A DNA stretch of 64,000 nt from Hydrogenophaga sp. (GCA_016741995.1 JACVCO010000012.1:62001-126000), one strand, 5' to 3'. Positions 1 to 13,266 are shown, numbered from the stretch's first letter. Numbers and translations: made by a program. The notes: generated from the letters alone by a model not told the origin.

Positions 1-342
<342 letters not shown>

Positions 343-346
<4 letters not shown>

Positions 347-1317
347 GGTTGTGCCTCGCAGGCTTCGAGGATTTGCTGGATGTCGGTCGGGCTCAGCAAG
401 CGGCCCGGGATGAGTTCGCCGCCTTGTGTGTGGGCGGTGCCCAGCAGAACGGCTTGTGGGGGGGCGTCGGGCGCCGGGCCGAAAACGGCCACGCGCGCCT
501 GGTTGGGCCAGTCGCCACGGCGGCGCACACCACTGAGGAAGCGGCCCGCATGCTCGGCGTCGAGCGTGACGCGCTCGTGACCCGCCAGCAGCACCTCAAC
601 GGGCTGCAGCGCGTCCAGGCGCTCGTCTTCGCCCAAGGCTTCGAGCGCCTCCAGGGCGATGGCATCGGCCACCGCGAACGGGCCGGTGGCCACGCGCCGC
701 AACGCAGTGAGGTGGCCGCCACAGCCCAGGGCTTCGCCAATGTCTTCGCCCAGGGTGCGGATGTAGGTGCCCTTGCTGCACACCACGCGCAGGCGCAGGT
801 GCGGCGCATCGCCCTGCAGTTGCATGCCGAGCAGCTCGATCTCGTGGATGGTGATCCGGCGCGGTTCGCGCTCGACGGTTTCACCCTCGCGCGCGTACTC
901 GTACAAGGCCTTGCCGTCCTTCTTGAGCGCGCTGTGCATGGGCGGCACCTGATCGATCTCGCCCATGAAGCGGTCGAGCACCTCGACCACCTGGCCCACG
1001 GAGCATTGCACCGGGCGCGTGGCGATCACGTCGCCCTCGGCATCGGCCGTGCTGGTGCGAACGCCCAGGCACACCGTGGTCTCGTAGGTCTTGTCGGCGT
1101 CCAGGTGCAACTGGCTGAATTTGGTGGCGGCACCAAAGCACAGCGGCAGCACGCCGGTGGCCAGCGGATCGAGCGTGCCGGTATGACCCGCCTTCTCGGC
1201 ACGCAACAACCACTTGGCCTTTTGCAAGGCCTGGTTGCTGGAAAGGCCCAGCGGCTTGTCGAGCAACAACACCCCATGCACGGGGCGCCGTTGCACCCTC
1301 GTGCGTTGGCGCTGCAT
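343..1317 (-). CDS. truB: tRNA pseudouridine(55) synthase TruB
   Basis: Converts U55 in the T-loop of tRNAs to pseudouridine in the cytoplasm. The 324-residue product has the TruB signature [12 protein letters not shown], with the catalytic Asp at residue 50, and the substrate-binding segment [12 protein letters not shown] in the middle. Length is normal for proteobacterial TruB. The frame stays open upstream through rbfA, but conserved similarity begins only near MQRQRTRV, just 2 bases after the rbfA stop, so the ATG at 1317 is chosen. It sits between rbfA and typA and overlaps the typA start by 4 bases. Confidence 0.96.
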
Positions 1318-1319
1318 GG

Positions 1320-1694
1320 CTATTCCTCGTTCTTGGAACGCGAAGCCACCGCCTTGGAAATCAAGGCGTTCATGTCGGACGCGCGCTCGGTGGTGCGGTC
1401 GAACACGAAGTGCAGCGTGGGCACGGTGTGGATGTGCAGGCGCTTGAAGAGCGCGCTGCGCAGGAAGCCCGCCGCGGCGTTGAGGCCTTCGGTGGCTTCC
1501 TCGGGGTTGCCCGTGAGTAGGCTGAAGAACACCTTCGCGTGCGCGTAGTCGGGCGTGACCTCGACCGCGTTGAGCGTGACCATGCCCACGCGTGGGTCCT
1601 TCAACTCGCGCGCGATCAGCTCGGCCAGATCGCGCTGGATCTGGTCGGCCACGCGGTAGCCGCGGTTGGGAACGGACGACGCCTTGCGGGGCAT
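1320..1694 (-). CDS. rbfA: 30S ribosome-binding factor RbfA
   Basis: Small KH-like assembly factor that binds the 30S subunit and helps mature the 5' end of 16S rRNA. The 124-residue protein shows the family features: N-terminal [15 protein letters not shown], the segment [23 protein letters not shown], and [19 protein letters not shown] near the C terminus. It lies 26 bases after infB and 2 bases before truB, the standard order of this operon, which groups ribosome maturation and initiation factors. Confidence 0.97.
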   Translation of the reverse strand: MPRKASSVPNRGYRVADQIQRDLAELIARELKDPRVGMVTLNAVEVTPDYAHAKVFFSLLTGNPEEATEGLNAAAGFLRSALFKRLHIHTVPTLHFVFDRTTERASDMNALISKAVASRSKNEE

Positions 1695-1720
1695 GGTGTG
1701 CTCTTCGTGAACCGCGCGCC

Positions 1721-4555
1721 TTACAGCGTGCGCGCCACTTCCTTGACCTCAAAGAACTCGAGCTGGTCGCCCTCTTTGATGTCGTTGTAGTTGCGCAGCT
1801 TGATACCGCACTCGAAGCCTTCCTTGACCTCGCGCACGTCGTCCTTGAGGCGCTTGAGCGACTCGAGTTCGCCGGTGTTGACGACCACGTTGTCGCGCAG
1901 CAGGCGGTAGTGCGCCGAGCGCGTGACCATGCCGGAGGTGACCATGCAGCCCGCCACCGTGCCGATCTTGGACGCCACGAACACCGTGCGGATCTCGGCC
2001 ATGCCGATGACCTCTTCGCGCTTCTCGGGCGCGAGCATGCCGGACATCGCCGCCTTCAGCTCGTCCACCGCGTCGTAGATGATGTTGTAGTAGCGCAGGT
2101 CGACTTCATTGCCTTCGGCCAGCTTGCGCGCACCCGCATCGGCGCGAACGTTGAAGCCGATGACCACGGCCCCGGACGCGATGGCCAGGTTGATGTCGCT
2201 TTCGCTGATGCCGCCGACGCCGGCAAACACCAGTTGCACCTTGACCTCGTCGGTCGAGAGCTTGAGCAGCGCGGCGGCCAGCGCCTCCTGCGAACCCTGC
2301 ACGTCGGCCTTGAGGATGATGGGCAGCGTCTTGACCTCGCCCGCGGCCATGTCGGCGAACATGTTCTCCAGCTTGGCGGCTTGTTGCTTGGCCAGCTTGG
2401 TGCTGCGGTACTTGCCCGCGCGGTAGGTCGCGATTTCGCGCGCACGGCGCTCGTCGGCCATCACCATGAACTCGTCGCCGGCTTGCGGCACCTCGGCCAG
2501 GCCCTGGATTTCCACCGGAATGGAGGGGCCGGCTTCCTTGGTGCTGCGGCCGTTCTCGTCGAGCATGGCGCGCACGCGGCCCGAGGTCTGGCCCGCGAGC
2601 ACGACGTCGCCGACCTTGAGCAGGCCGCTTTGCACCAGCACGGTGGCCACGGCGCCACGGCCCTTGTCCAGGCGGGCTTCGATCACGAGGCCTTTGGCCA
2701 TGGCGTCGACCGGCGCCTTGAGCTCGAGCACTTCGGCCTGCAACAGCACCTGCTCCAGCAGGTCGTCGATGCCCTGGCCGGTCTTGGCCGACACGGCCAC
2801 AAACGGCGAATCGCCACCGAATTCCTCGGGCACCACCTGCTCGGCCACCAGCTCGGATTTCACGCGCTCGATGTTGGCTTCGGGCTTGTCGGCCTTGGTC
2901 ATGGCGACCACGATCGGGACGCCGGCGGCCTTGGCGTGCTTGACGGCCTCCTTGGTCTGCGGCATCACACCGTCGTCTGCGGCGCAGACGAGGATGACGA
3001 TGTCGGTGGCCTGGGCACCGCGGGCACGCATGGCCGTGAAGGCCTCGTGACCCGGGGTATCGAGGAAGGTGATCATGCCGCGCGGCGTGTCCACGTGGTA
3101 CGCGCCGATGTGCTGCGTGATGCCGCCGGCTTCGCCCGCAGCCACCTTGGCGCGGCGGATGTAGTCGAGCAGCGATGTCTTGCCGTGGTCCACGTGGCCC
3201 ATGACGGTGACCACCGGTGCGCGCGGCATGGCTTCGGCCTGCTGGCCCTGCACTTCCTCTTCGGTGAAGGCCTCCGGGTCGTCCAGCGCGGCCTGCACCG
3301 CCTTGTGCCCCAGTTCCTCGACCACGATCATCGCGGTGTCCTGATCGAGCGACTGGTTGATGGTGACCATCTGGCCCAGCTTCATCAGGTGCTTGATCAC
3401 CTCGGACGACTTGAGCGACATCTTGTGCGCGAGCTCGGACACCGTGATGGTCTCCGGCACGTGCACTTCGATCTGCTTGAACTCGGCAGGCGCCTGGAAG
3501 CTGCCCTGGCCGTCACGGGAATCGCGGTCGCCACGGCGGCCACCGCCGCCGCGGGGGCCGCTGCGCCAGTTGCTGCGGCCGGAACTCGTGTCGCCGCGGG
3601 TCTTGATTTCCTTCTTCTTGGCCGCGTCGTCCTTCCAGGTCGACGAGAGGTTCTCGGACTTGACCTCTTTCTTGCCGACGGTGCCGGGCGCGGCCGGCGT
3701 GGCCGCAGCGGGCGCCTTGGTCGGCGTGCCCGCGGGCTTGTGCAGCGTGCCCTTGAGGCCGGCTTTCGCATCGGGGGCGGGCTCGGGCTTCTTGGCCACC
3801 AGCGTCTTGGCGGGCGCAGCCATCATGGCGCGGATGTTCGCGGCCTCGGCCTCGGCCTTGCGGCGGCGCTCCTGCAGCTCGCTGGCGCGGGCGTCCTCGG
3901 CCTTCTTGTCTTCGGCCGCCTTGTCGGCCGCGGCCTTGGCAGCGGCTTCCTTGTCGGGGCCCTTGACCTTGACGGCCTTGCTCGCGGGGGCCGGCGCGGC
4001 GGCATCCGTCGCGGGCGGCGCTTCGGCGGCGGCCTTGGCGGCTGCAGCGGCAGCGGCCTCGGCTTCCGCGGCGACCCGGGCCTCTTCGGCCTCACGGGCG
4101 GCGCGCTTGGCGGCCAGTTCCTCTTCCTGGCGGCGGATCAGTTCGGCCTGGCGGCGCGCTTCTTCCTCGCGCCGCGCCAGTTCGGCCGGATCGATCGCGG
4201 GCACAACGGGTTCGGCCAGCTCGGCCTCGGCCGGCGGGGCCACGGACGGTTCGTCGTCGCGCTTGATGAAGGTGCGCTTCTTGCGAACCTCCACCTGGAT
4301 GGTGCGCGCACGGCCCATCGCATCGGCCTGCTTGATCTCGGAGGTGGACTTCTTGACCAGCGTGATCTTCTTGCGCTCGCCACCGGCGGTGCCGTGCGCA
4401 GCCTTGAGGTGACCGAGCAGGCGCTGCTTGTCGGCTTCGGTGATGGGATCGGACGGCGCGGACTTGCTCACGCCAGCGGCCGAGAGCTGCTCAAGCAGCA
4501 CGGCGGCGGGTTTGTTCAGTTCGGCGGCGAATTCGGCGACGGTGGTACTTGTCAT
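1721..4555 (-). CDS. infB: Translation initiation factor IF-2
   Basis: GTPase that places fMet-tRNA on the 30S subunit and promotes subunit joining. The 944-residue protein starts with an IF2_N domain ([13 protein letters not shown]), has a long Ala/Glu/Lys/Arg-rich helical linker (about residues 95-350), a second IF2_N-like module, and then the G domain from about residue 445 with [20 protein letters not shown] and TKADKPEAN. Domains II-IV follow to the C terminus. The size and the charged, repeat-rich linker fit betaproteobacterial IF-2. It is third in the operon, 29 bases after nusA. Shorter isoforms from internal starts are known in E. coli; I do not assign any here. Confidence 0.98.
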   Translation of the reverse strand: MTSTTVAEFAAELNKPAAVLLEQLSAAGVSKSAPSDPITEADKQRLLGHLKAAHGTAGGERKKITLVKKSTSEIKQADAMGRARTIQVEVRKKRTFIKRDDEPSVAPPAEAELAEPVVPAIDPAELARREEEARRQAELIRRQEEELAAKRAAREAEEARVAAEAEAAAAAAAKAAAEAPPATDAAAPAPASKAVKVKGPDKEAAAKAAADKAAEDKKAEDARASELQERRRKAEAEAANIRAMMAAPAKTLVAKKPEPAPDAKAGLKGTLHKPAGTPTKAPAAATPAAPGTVGKKEVKSENLSSTWKDDAAKKKEIKTRGDTSSGRSNWRSGPRGGGGRRGDRDSRDGQGSFQAPAEFKQIEVHVPETITVSELAHKMSLKSSEVIKHLMKLGQMVTINQSLDQDTAMIVVEELGHKAVQAALDDPEAFTEEEVQGQQAEAMPRAPVVTVMGHVDHGKTSLLDYIRRAKVAAGEAGGITQHIGAYHVDTPRGMITFLDTPGHEAFTAMRARGAQATDIVILVCAADDGVMPQTKEAVKHAKAAGVPIVVAMTKADKPEANIERVKSELVAEQVVPEEFGGDSPFVAVSAKTGQGIDDLLEQVLLQAEVLELKAPVDAMAKGLVIEARLDKGRGAVATVLVQSGLLKVGDVVLAGQTSGRVRAMLDENGRSTKEAGPSIPVEIQGLAEVPQAGDEFMVMADERRAREIATYRAGKYRSTKLAKQQAAKLENMFADMAAGEVKTLPIILKADVQGSQEALAAALLKLSTDEVKVQLVFAGVGGISESDINLAIASGAVVIGFNVRADAGARKLAEGNEVDLRYYNIIYDAVDELKAAMSGMLAPEKREEVIGMAEIRTVFVASKIGTVAGCMVTSGMVTRSAHYRLLRDNVVVNTGELESLKRLKDDVREVKEGFECGIKLRNYNDIKEGDQLEFFEVKEVARTL

Positions 4556-4584
4556 GTGTGCTGTGCTCCGTGGGCCTCCATTGA

Positions 4585-6084
4585 TCAGGATTGCGACTGC
4601 GCTTCGTCACCGGTGAACCAGTGGGCGCGGGCTTTCATGATCAGGTCGGTGGCTTCCGTTTCCGACTGTCCGGTGATTTCGGTGAGCTCGTCCGTGGCAA
4701 GGTCGGCCAGGTCGTCGCGGGTGTGCACGCCGGCCTCGGCCAGCTTGGCGATCAGCTCGGGCGTGATGCCGTCGAGATCCTTCAGGTTCTGCGACACCTC
4801 TTCGACGTTCTCCTCGCGCGCGATTTCCATCGTGAGCAGCGCGTCCTTGGCACGGGTGCGCAGCTCGTTGACGGTGTCTTCGTCGAAGGATTCGATCTCG
4901 AGCATTTCCTGCAGCGGCACATAGGCCACTTCCTCGAGGCTGGTGAAACCTTCCTCGATCAGGATGTCGGCGATCTCCTGGTCCACGTCGAGCTTGGACA
5001 TGAACAGTTCACGGATGCCGCTGGCCTCTTCGGCCTGCTTCTGGGCCGACTCGTCGGCCGTCATGATGTTGATGCGCCAGCCGGTGAGTTCGCTGGCCAG
5101 GCGCACGTTCTGGCCACCACGGCCGATGGCGATGGCGAGGTTTTCCTCATCGACCACCACGTCCATCGCGTGGCGCTCTTCGTCCACCACGATGGAGACC
5201 ACGTTGGCCGGGGCCAGCGCGCCGATCACGAACTGCGCCGGGTCTTCCGACCACAACACGATGTCCACACGCTCACCGGCCAGCTCGTTGGTGACGGCGT
5301 TCACGCGCGAACCACGCACGCCGACGCAGGTGCCGATCGGGTCGATGCGGCGGTCGTTGGTGTACACGGCGATCTTGGCGCGCGAACCGGCGTCGCGGGC
5401 GCACTTCTTGATCTCGAGCAGGCCCTGCTCGATCTCGGGCACTTCCTGGCGGAAGAGTTCGATCATGAACTCGGGCGCCGAGCGCGACAGCAGGATGGGC
5501 GCGCCGCGCAGGGTCAGGTCGACTTCCATGATCATGGCGCGCACGCGGTCGCCCGTGCGGAAGTTTTCCTTCGGGATCATCTCGCCGCGCTTCAAGCGGC
5601 CTTCGACTCGGCCACTCTCGACGATCAGGTCGCCCTTGTCGAGGCGCTTGACGGTGCCGACGAAGATCTTGTCGCCGCGCGACATGAAGTCGTTGAGCAG
5701 CATCTCGCGCTCGGCGTCGCGGATCTTCTGCAGGATGACCTGCTTGGCGGCCATGGCGCCGATGCGGCCGATCGGCACGCTTTCCACCGGCTTCTCGATG
5801 AAGTCGCCCTCTTCGATGTCGGCGATCTCGTCTTTCGCATCGGAGAGCAGTTCCTCGGCATCGGGGTTCTGCAGGCCGGCCGAATCCGGCACCACCAGCC
5901 AGCGGCGGAAGGTTTCGTAGGCACCGGTGTCCGGGTCCATCGCCACGCGGATGTCGACCTCGCCCTTGTAGAGCTTCTTCGTCGCCGAGGCCAGGGCCTG
6001 CTCCACCGCGCCCAGCACCACGTCGCGCTCGACGTTCTTCTCGCGCGAGATGGCATCGATCAGCATCAACATTTCGCGGTTCAT
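4585..6084 (-). CDS. nusA: Transcription termination/antitermination factor NusA
   Basis: RNA polymerase-bound factor that stimulates pausing and intrinsic termination and takes part in rRNA and phage antitermination. The 499-residue product has the N-terminal RNAP-binding domain ([13 protein letters not shown]), an S1 domain (about 135-200, with [14 protein letters not shown]), two KH domains (including [12 protein letters not shown] and [13 protein letters not shown]) and two acidic helix-hairpin-helix repeats at the C terminus, as in E. coli. It is second in the operon. NusA autoregulates its own operon in E. coli, which matters for the terminator/antiterminator in the leader at 6750-6788. 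Confidence 0.98.
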   Translation of the reverse strand: MNREMLMLIDAISREKNVERDVVLGAVEQALASATKKLYKGEVDIRVAMDPDTGAYETFRRWLVVPDSAGLQNPDAEELLSDAKDEIADIEEGDFIEKPVESVPIGRIGAMAAKQVILQKIRDAEREMLLNDFMSRGDKIFVGTVKRLDKGDLIVESGRVEGRLKRGEMIPKENFRTGDRVRAMIMEVDLTLRGAPILLSRSAPEFMIELFRQEVPEIEQGLLEIKKCARDAGSRAKIAVYTNDRRIDPIGTCVGVRGSRVNAVTNELAGERVDIVLWSEDPAQFVIGALAPANVVSIVVDEERHAMDVVVDEENLAIAIGRGGQNVRLASELTGWRINIMTADESAQKQAEEASGIRELFMSKLDVDQEIADILIEEGFTSLEEVAYVPLQEMLEIESFDEDTVNELRTRAKDALLTMEIAREENVEEVSQNLKDLDGITPELIAKLAEAGVHTRDDLADLATDELTEITGQSETEATDLIMKARAHWFTGDEAQSQS

Positions 6085-6134
6085 CGTTCAGCCCACCTTT
6101 CCAGTTCGATCCTTGGTCTTGTCCTGCCGGCGCC

Positions 6135-6716
6135 TCAGGCGCCCGGGGCGCCACGCCCCTTGAAATTCACGATCGGCGCGAGCCGCGCCTGAGCGATCTC
6201 ATCCAGCGTGAAAGCCAGCGCCTGCAGTGGCGCGGCTTCACGTTTCTTGCTCACGCGCTGGCCGGGCTTCACCGGCGGCTCGTCGCTCCAGACGATCTGC
6301 CACTGCCCGGTTTGTGCGCCTTCGGCACGCTCGAGCGTGCCGCGGAATTTCTTGCGGCTGGCCGACACGGCACCGTTGGCGCCCAGCGGCGCCTTGAGCG
6401 TGATGTCGACCACCTGGCCTTCAAAGCGGCGGAAATCGTTCTCGCCGCGCAGCGGCCGGTCGATGCCGGGCGAGCCGACTTCGAGCCGGCGGTATTCCAT
6501 GCCCTCGACCTCCAGCGCGTACTGCAACTGGCGCGTGATGCGCTCGCAGTCTTCCACCGTCACGAATTGCTCGGGTGGCAGGGGCTGGCCATCGGCGGGC
6601 GGCGTCCAGGGCCAGTCGATGGTGACGCGCAGCAAACCGCCGGCGGACCTTTCGAGGTCCACCAGATCGAAGCCGAGTCCGGCCACGGTTTGCGCGACGG
6701 TGTCTTGCCAGCTCAT
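6135..6716 (-). CDS. rimP: Ribosome maturation factor RimP
   Basis: Cytoplasmic factor needed for 30S assembly, first gene of the rimP-nusA-infB operon. The conserved part starts MSWQDTVAQTVAGLGFDLVDLE, and the family segments VTIDWPW, YRLEVGSPGIDRPL-like text and a C-terminal SH3-like region are visible. Start choice: the frame is open to 6821, but residues before MSWQ would be encoded by the promoter and terminator region and are unlike RimP, so the ATG at 6716 (193 residues) is preferred. No strong Shine-Dalgarno precedes it, which could mean that leader structure or context controls its translation. Confidence 0.94.
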   Translation of the reverse strand: MSWQDTVAQTVAGLGFDLVDLERSAGGLLRVTIDWPWTPPADGQPLPPEQFVTVEDCERITRQLQYALEVEGMEYRRLEVGSPGIDRPLRGENDFRRFEGQVVDITLKAPLGANGAVSASRKKFRGTLERAEGAQTGQWQIVWSDEPPVKPGQRVSKKREAAPLQALAFTLDEIAQARLAPIVNFKGRGAPGA

Positions 6717-6749
6717 GTAAAACGCGTCAAGCCGGCATCGGTTTCCCGC

Positions 6750-6788
6750 CCGGCCAAAAAAAATGGGCCGGTAGTAACCCGCCCATTT
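6750..6788 (-). terminator. Intrinsic terminator with an overlapping antiterminator in the rimP leader
   Basis: On the minus strand an 8-bp stem, AAATGGGC (6788-6781) pairing with GCCCATTT (6768-6761), has a 12-base loop and is followed directly by a T-run to 6756. This is a complete Rho-independent terminator. The 3' part of the stem also belongs to CCGGCC (6771-6766), which can pair perfectly with GGCCGG (6755-6750) across the T-run, and that pairing is incompatible with the terminator. It lies after the yejF stop, so it can end the yej transcript, and also after a good promoter (6804-6832), so it can attenuate the rimP-nusA operon. Confidence 0.72.
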
Positions 6789-6803
6789 GGTCGTGAAGCG
6801 CGC

Positions 6804-6832
6804 ATTGTAGCCGCCAAACAAGGCACTAGCAA
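6804..6832 (-). promoter_or_regulatory. Sigma-70 promoter of the rimP-nusA-infB operon
   Basis: Minus-strand -35 TTGCTA (6832-6827), 17-bp spacer, -10 TACAAT (6809-6804). The start point would be near 6797, giving a leader of about 80 bases that begins with the terminator/antiterminator at 6750-6788. It lies between the yejF stop (6890) and rimP. Confidence 0.7.
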
Positions 6833-6889
6833 GCCGCGAGCCAGCGTTTCAGCACCCGGCAGCCGCGGGTGCCGGATTCCTGCGCCAGA

Positions 6890-8483
<1,594 letters not shown>

Positions 8484-8491
<8 letters not shown>

Positions 8492-9530
8492 CCTGCTTCC
8501 TCGGGTCGAGCGCATCGCGCAGCGCGTCGCCCATGAAGGTGAGCAGCAGCAGCGTGATCACGAGCACGGCAAAGGTGGAGAGCGAGATCCACCAGGCGTC
8601 GATGCTGTTCTTGCCCTGGCTCAGCAGCTCGCCCAGCGAAGGCGTGCCGGGTGGCACGCCCAGCCCCAGGAAATCGAGCGAAGTGAGCGCGAGGATGGCC
8701 GCGCTCATGCGGAACGGCAGGAAGGTGACCACCGGCGTGAGGCTGTTGGGCAGGATGTGGCGCCAGATGATCTGCGCGTTGCTCAGGCCCATGGCGCGCG
8801 CGGCGCGCACGTAGTCGAGCTGGCGGTTGCGCAGGAACTCGGCGCGCACGTAGTCGGACAGCCCCATCCAGCCGAACAGGCTGAGCAGGATGAGCAGCAG
8901 CCCCAGGCTGGGCGCGAACACGGCCGAGAAGATGATGAGCAGGTAGAGCTCGGGCATCGACCCCCAAATTTCAATGAAGCGCTGGAAGGCCAGGTCCGTC
9001 TTGCCACCGAAGAACCCCTGGATGGCCCCGGTGATGACGCCCAGCACCACGCCGATGAAGGTGAGCGCGAGCGCGAACAGCACGCTCACGCGAAAGCCGT
9101 AGATGAGCTGCGCGAGCAGGTCGCGGCCGCGGTCGTCGGTGCCGAACCAGTTGGCGCGCGTGGGCGCCGAGGGGTTGGGTTGCTCGGCGAAGTAGTTGAT
9201 GGTCTGCGAGCCGTACGGGTTGGGCGCGTAGAGAGCCCAGTTGCTGCCCTTGGTGATCTGCTCGCGGATGAAGGGGTCGAGGTAGTCCGCCGGTGTCTCG
9301 AAATCGCCCCCGAACACGGTTTCGGGGTGGTCCTGCACGATGGGGAAATACGTCTTGCCCTCGTAGCGCACCACCAGCGGCCGGTCGTTGGACAAGACCT
9401 CGGCGAACAGGCTGGCCACCACCAGCACGCAGAACAGCACCAGGCTCCAGTAGCCCAGCTTGTTGCGCTTGAAGCGCAACCAGGCGCGGCGGCCAGGGCT
9501 CAAGGACGCGGTGGAAGGGGTGGCCGCCAT
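8484..9530 (-). CDS. yejE: ABC transporter permease YejE
   Basis: Inner-membrane permease of the YejABEF peptide importer. The 348-residue product starts MAATPSTASLSPGRRAW, has a first transmembrane helix near residues 25-45, then the long periplasmic insertion typical of YejE (about 45-130), then five more helices. The BPD_transp_1 coupling segment EFLRNRQLDYVRAARAMG is the ATPase-contact loop. Its ATG shares one base with the yejB stop (TGATG), which indicates coupled translation. The frame is open far upstream within yejB, but that part is a shadow. Confidence 0.93.
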
Positions 9531-10555
9531 CAGTCGAACTTCACGCGCGGGTCGACCCACACGTAGCAGAGGTCGGAGATCAGCTTGGTGACCAGACCGA
9601 TCAGGGTGAACAGGAACAGCGTGCCCATGACAACCGGGTAGTCGCGCCGGATCACGCTCTCGTAGCTCAGCAGGCCCAGGCCGTCGAGCGAGAACAGGGT
9701 TTCGATGAGCAGCGCACCGGTGAAGAAGGCGCCGATGAAAGCCGCCGGGAAGCCGGTGACGATGGGAATGAGCGCGTTGCGCATCACGTGCTTCCACAGC
9801 ACCTGGCGCTCGCCCAGGCCCTTGGCGCGCGCGGTCATCACGTACTGCTTGCGGATCTCTTCCAGGAAGGCGTTCTTGGTCAGCATGGCGGTGACGGCGA
9901 AGCTGCCCAGCACCATGGCCGTCACGGGCAGCGTGATGTGCCAGAGGTAGTCGACGATGCGCGCGCCCCAGGAGAGCTCTTCCCAGTTGGCCGAGGTGAG
10001 CCCGCGCAGCGGGAACCACTGCAGTTGCCCACCAAAGATGACGAGCAGCGCCACGCCCAGCACGAAGCCCGGAATGGCGTAACCGACGAGGATGAGCAGC
10101 GTGGTCACCAGATCGAAGCGCGTGCCCGCGCGCACCGCCTTGGCCACGCCCAGCGGCACGGCCACGCCGTAGCTGATGAGGAAAGTCCACAGCCCCAGGG
10201 TGATGGACACCGGCAACTTCTCGACGATGAGCTCACCCACGGGTTTGTTCTGGAAGAAGCTGGTGCCCAGATCGAACCGCGCGAAGCGGCCCAGCATCTC
10301 GAAGAAGCGTTCGTGCGCGGGTTTGTCGAAGCCGTAGAGCGCCTTGATCTGCTCGATGCGCTGCGGGTCGACGCCCTGCCCGCCGCGGTACACCGACGCG
10401 CCCTCGGCCCCCGAACCACCGGCCGTGCGCGCCTCGGCCAGGTACTGCTCCACCGGGCCACCGGGCACGAACTGGATCACCACGAAAGTGATCAGCAGCA
10501 CGCCGAACAGCGTGGGCAGCATCAACAGAAAGCGTTTGAGGATGTAGGCCCACAT
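9530..10555 (-). CDS. yejB: ABC transporter permease YejB
   Basis: Second permease of the YejABEF importer. The 341-residue protein starts MWAYILKRFLLMLPTLFGV, the standard first helix of DppB/OppB-type permeases. It has the YejB-type periplasmic insertion (about 35-110) and the coupling loop EEIRKQYVMTARAKGLGERQ. It starts 6 bases after the yejA stop and ends overlapping yejE. The length matches YejB rather than the shorter DppB. Confidence 0.93.
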   Translation of the reverse strand: MWAYILKRFLLMLPTLFGVLLITFVVIQFVPGGPVEQYLAEARTAGGSGAEGASVYRGGQGVDPQRIEQIKALYGFDKPAHERFFEMLGRFARFDLGTSFFQNKPVGELIVEKLPVSITLGLWTFLISYGVAVPLGVAKAVRAGTRFDLVTTLLILVGYAIPGFVLGVALLVIFGGQLQWFPLRGLTSANWEELSWGARIVDYLWHITLPVTAMVLGSFAVTAMLTKNAFLEEIRKQYVMTARAKGLGERQVLWKHVMRNALIPIVTGFPAAFIGAFFTGALLIETLFSLDGLGLLSYESVIRRDYPVVMGTLFLFTLIGLVTKLISDLCYVWVDPRVKFD

Positions 10556-10561
10556 GCTGTG

Positions 10562-12421
10562 TCAGTCCTGTCGTGGTGGGGCAGCCCACCAGGTGTCGAT
10601 GGCCCAGGTTTCGCCCACGGCATAGGGGGGCATCTCGGCGGGCTTGGCCAGGCGCCAGGCGTTGTAGGCCATGCGGTGGGTGGAGGCCGACCACTGCGGG
10701 ATCAGCACGTGGCTGTGCGAGACGGCGCGGTCGAGCGCGCGGCAGGCGGCGAGGAACTGCGGCTTGGTCGGCGCGCCCAGCATGCGGGTGATCAGGCGGT
10801 CGACGGCGGGGTTCGCCAGGCCGGCGAAGTTGCCGGAATCGGGCGTCTTGGCGGCCTCGCTGCCGAAGATGTCGGCGTACTCGGCGCCCGGGTTGGGTGT
10901 GCCCTGGAAAGCGATGGAGATGAGGTCGAAATCGAACTTGCGCAGGCGCTCCTGGTAGAGCGCGAAATCGACCGGGCGAAAGCGCAGGGTGATGCCGAGC
11001 TTCTGCAGGTTGCGGATCCAGGGCGAGACCACGCGCACGCCGGTCTCGGCGCTGTCGAGGTACTCCAGCACCATGGGCTGGCCCTGCGCGTTCTTGAGCA
11101 GACCGTCCTGCACCGTCCAGCCGGCCTCGCGCAGCAGGGCCTGGGCCTTGCGCAGGTTGTCGCGCAGGGAGCTGTCGCCGTCGGTGCGCGGCGGCGCGTA
11201 CATGGGGCCGAACACGGCGGGCGGCAGCTGCGCGCGGCCGGGCTCGAGCAAGGCCAGTTCCTCCGGCGAGGGCATGCCGTCGGCCGCGCATTCGGTGTTG
11301 CCGAACAGGCCCTGCACCCGCTGGTAGGCGCCGTAGAACATCTGCCGGTTCATCCATTCGTAGTCGATCGCCAGACCCAGGGCCGCGCGCACACGGATGT
11401 CGTCCAGCGGCTTGCGCCGGGTGTTGACCACGTAGCTCTGGAAGCCCATGGGCAGCTTGTGCTTGAACTCCCCCTTGACCAGCTCGCCGCTGTCGAATTT
11501 TCGCCCGTTGACCCGGCGTGCCCAGTCGCCAGCGGAGAAGAAGCGCATGAGATCGAACTCGCCGGCCTTGAGCGCCTCCAGCCGGGCGGTGGCGTCGCGG
11601 TAGATCTTGACCGTGATGCGGTCGAAGTTGGCGCTGCCGCGGCGCACGGGCAGATCGCGCGCCCAGTAGCCCGGGTCGCGCACGTAGGTGATGTCGCGGC
11701 CGAACTTCACCGGGCCGATCTTGTAGGGGCCGCTGCCGATGGGGGCATCCATCACGACCTTGTCGAAGGTCTTGCGCTGGCCGGTGGCGGGGTCGACCTC
11801 GTTGCCCCACTGGCGGCTGAAGATGGGAATGCCACCCACGGTGAGCGGCAGTTCGCGGTTGGGCACCTTGAAACGGAAGCGCACGGTCCGCTCACCGAGC
11901 ACGTCCAGCCCGGCCACGTCGGCCAGGATGGTCTTGTAGGCCGGCGAGGTGTGCGGGCCCAGCAGGGTGTCGAAGCTGAACTTGACGTCGGCCGCGAGCA
12001 CCGGGTCGCCATTGTGGAATTTCGCGGTGTCGCGCAGCCGGAAGGTGACCGACAGGCCGTCGGGCGCGGCCTGCACGTCTTCGGCCAGCAGGCCGTAGCC
12101 GGCGCCGGTTTCGTCGAGCGCACCGGTCAGCAGCGTGTCGAACATCAGGCCGCTGAGGTAGGCCGGCGCGGCACCACGCAGCGTGAAGGGGTTGTATTTG
12201 TCGAAAGTGCTGGTGCGCAGGTTGCTCACCAGGCGCAGTTCGCCGCCTTTGGGGGCCTGCGGGTTCACGTAGTCGAAGTGCGTGAACCCGGCCGGGTACT
12301 TGAGCTCGCCCCACAGCGCGTAGCCGTGCGCCGCCCAGGCGCCGTGCCCCGCCAGCCCCAGCAGAAGCGCCATGCCCCATCGGGCCAGAGCGTTGCGGGG
12401 GTCAAGGGCGGGAACCTGCAT
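10562..12421 (-). CDS. yejA: Periplasmic peptide-binding protein YejA
   Basis: Extracytoplasmic solute-binding protein (SBP_bac_5 family) that captures peptides for the YejBEF permease. The 619-residue product has a signal peptide ([14 protein letters not shown] is the hydrophobic part, cleavage about residue 24), then mature sequence [23 protein letters not shown], which is characteristic of YejA. Start choice: a TTG codon lies 18 bases further upstream, but the ATG at 12421 gives a normal signal peptide. It is divergent from fabI with only 38 bases between the two starts, so each promoter must overlap the other gene's 5' region. Confidence 0.92.
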   Translation of the reverse strand: MQVPALDPRNALARWGMALLLGLAGHGAWAAHGYALWGELKYPAGFTHFDYVNPQAPKGGELRLVSNLRTSTFDKYNPFTLRGAAPAYLSGLMFDTLLTGALDETGAGYGLLAEDVQAAPDGLSVTFRLRDTAKFHNGDPVLAADVKFSFDTLLGPHTSPAYKTILADVAGLDVLGERTVRFRFKVPNRELPLTVGGIPIFSRQWGNEVDPATGQRKTFDKVVMDAPIGSGPYKIGPVKFGRDITYVRDPGYWARDLPVRRGSANFDRITVKIYRDATARLEALKAGEFDLMRFFSAGDWARRVNGRKFDSGELVKGEFKHKLPMGFQSYVVNTRRKPLDDIRVRAALGLAIDYEWMNRQMFYGAYQRVQGLFGNTECAADGMPSPEELALLEPGRAQLPPAVFGPMYAPPRTDGDSSLRDNLRKAQALLREAGWTVQDGLLKNAQGQPMVLEYLDSAETGVRVVSPWIRNLQKLGITLRFRPVDFALYQERLRKFDFDLISIAFQGTPNPGAEYADIFGSEAAKTPDSGNFAGLANPAVDRLITRMLGAPTKPQFLAACRALDRAVSHSHVLIPQWSASTHRMAYNAWRLAKPAEMPPYAVGETWAIDTWWAAPPRQD

Positions 12422-12459
12422 GCGACAATTCTGCGGCAATTTTTTCTGGAGACAGTTTC

Positions 12460-13248
12460 ATGGGTTTTCTCGCCGGCAAGCGCTTTCTCATCACGGGCGT
12501 GCTGTCCAACCGGTCCATCGCCTACGGCATCGCCAAGGCCTGCCATGCACAAGGTGCCGAACTCGCCTTCAGCTACGTGGGTGAGCGCTTCAAGGATCGG
12601 ATCACCGAATTCGCGGCCGAGTTCAACTCCACGCTGATCTTCGATTGCGACGTGGGCGACGACGCGCAGATCGAAGCCATGTTCACCGAGCTCGGCAAGA
12701 CCTGGCCCAAATTCGATGGCTTCGTGCACGCCATCGGCTTCGCACCGCGCGAAGCCATCGCGGGCGATTTCCTCGACGGCCTCTCGCGCGAAGCCTTCAA
12801 GATCGCGCACGACATCAGCGCCTACAGCTTCCCCGGCATGGCCAAGGCGGCCCTGCCCTACCTGAACGACAAGGCGGCCCTGCTCACGCTGAGCTACCTG
12901 GGTGCCGTGCGCGCCGTGCCCAACTACAACACCATGGGTCTGGCCAAGGCCAGCCTCGAGGCCTCGGTGCGCTACCTGGCCGAATCGCTCGGCCCCAAGG
13001 GCATGCGCGTCAACGGCATCAGCGCCGGCCCGATCAAGACGCTGGCGGCCAGCGGCATCAAGGGCTTCGGCAAGCTGCTCAACCTGGTGGCCGGCGTCTC
13101 CCCGATCCGCCGCAACGTCACCATCGAAGACGTGGGCAACGTCGCGGCCTTCCTGCTGTCCGACCTGTCGGCCGGCGTCACGGCCGAGATCATCTACGTG
13201 GATGGCGGCTTCAGCCAGCTCGTGGGCGATTCGAGCCGCGCCGAGTGA
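12460..13248 (+). CDS. fabI: Enoyl-[acyl-carrier-protein] reductase (NADH) FabI
   Basis: Last reductive step of each fatty-acid elongation cycle. The 262-residue SDR-family protein has [20 protein letters not shown] as the nucleotide-binding loop, the FabI pattern with Tyr at [13 protein letters not shown] and Lys in MGLAKAS (Y-x6-K), and the C-terminal motif [20 protein letters not shown]. Length is the same as E. coli FabI. A clear GGAG Shine-Dalgarno lies 8 bases before the ATG. It faces away from yejA and converges on the ligase gene. Confidence 0.97.
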   Translation: MGFLAGKRFLITGVLSNRSIAYGIAKACHAQGAELAFSYVGERFKDRITEFAAEFNSTLIFDCDVGDDAQIEAMFTELGKTWPKFDGFVHAIGFAPREAIAGDFLDGLSREAFKIAHDISAYSFPGMAKAALPYLNDKAALLTLSYLGAVRAVPNYNTMGLAKASLEASVRYLAESLGPKGMRVNGISAGPIKTLAASGIKGFGKLLNLVAGVSPIRRNVTIEDVGNVAAFLLSDLSAGVTAEIIYVDGGFSQLVGDSSRAE

Positions 13249-13266
13249 TCCGCCAGCGCGGGCGGC

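Noticed and set aside
1592..4924. A 1110-codon plus-strand frame across infB and nusA
   Set aside because: It is antisense to two complete housekeeping genes, is full of His/Leu/Arg runs created by their codon bias, and has no ribosome-binding site.
12422..12439. TTG start for yejA
   Set aside because: Adds 6 unlikely residues before the signal peptide and crowds the fabI ribosome-binding site.
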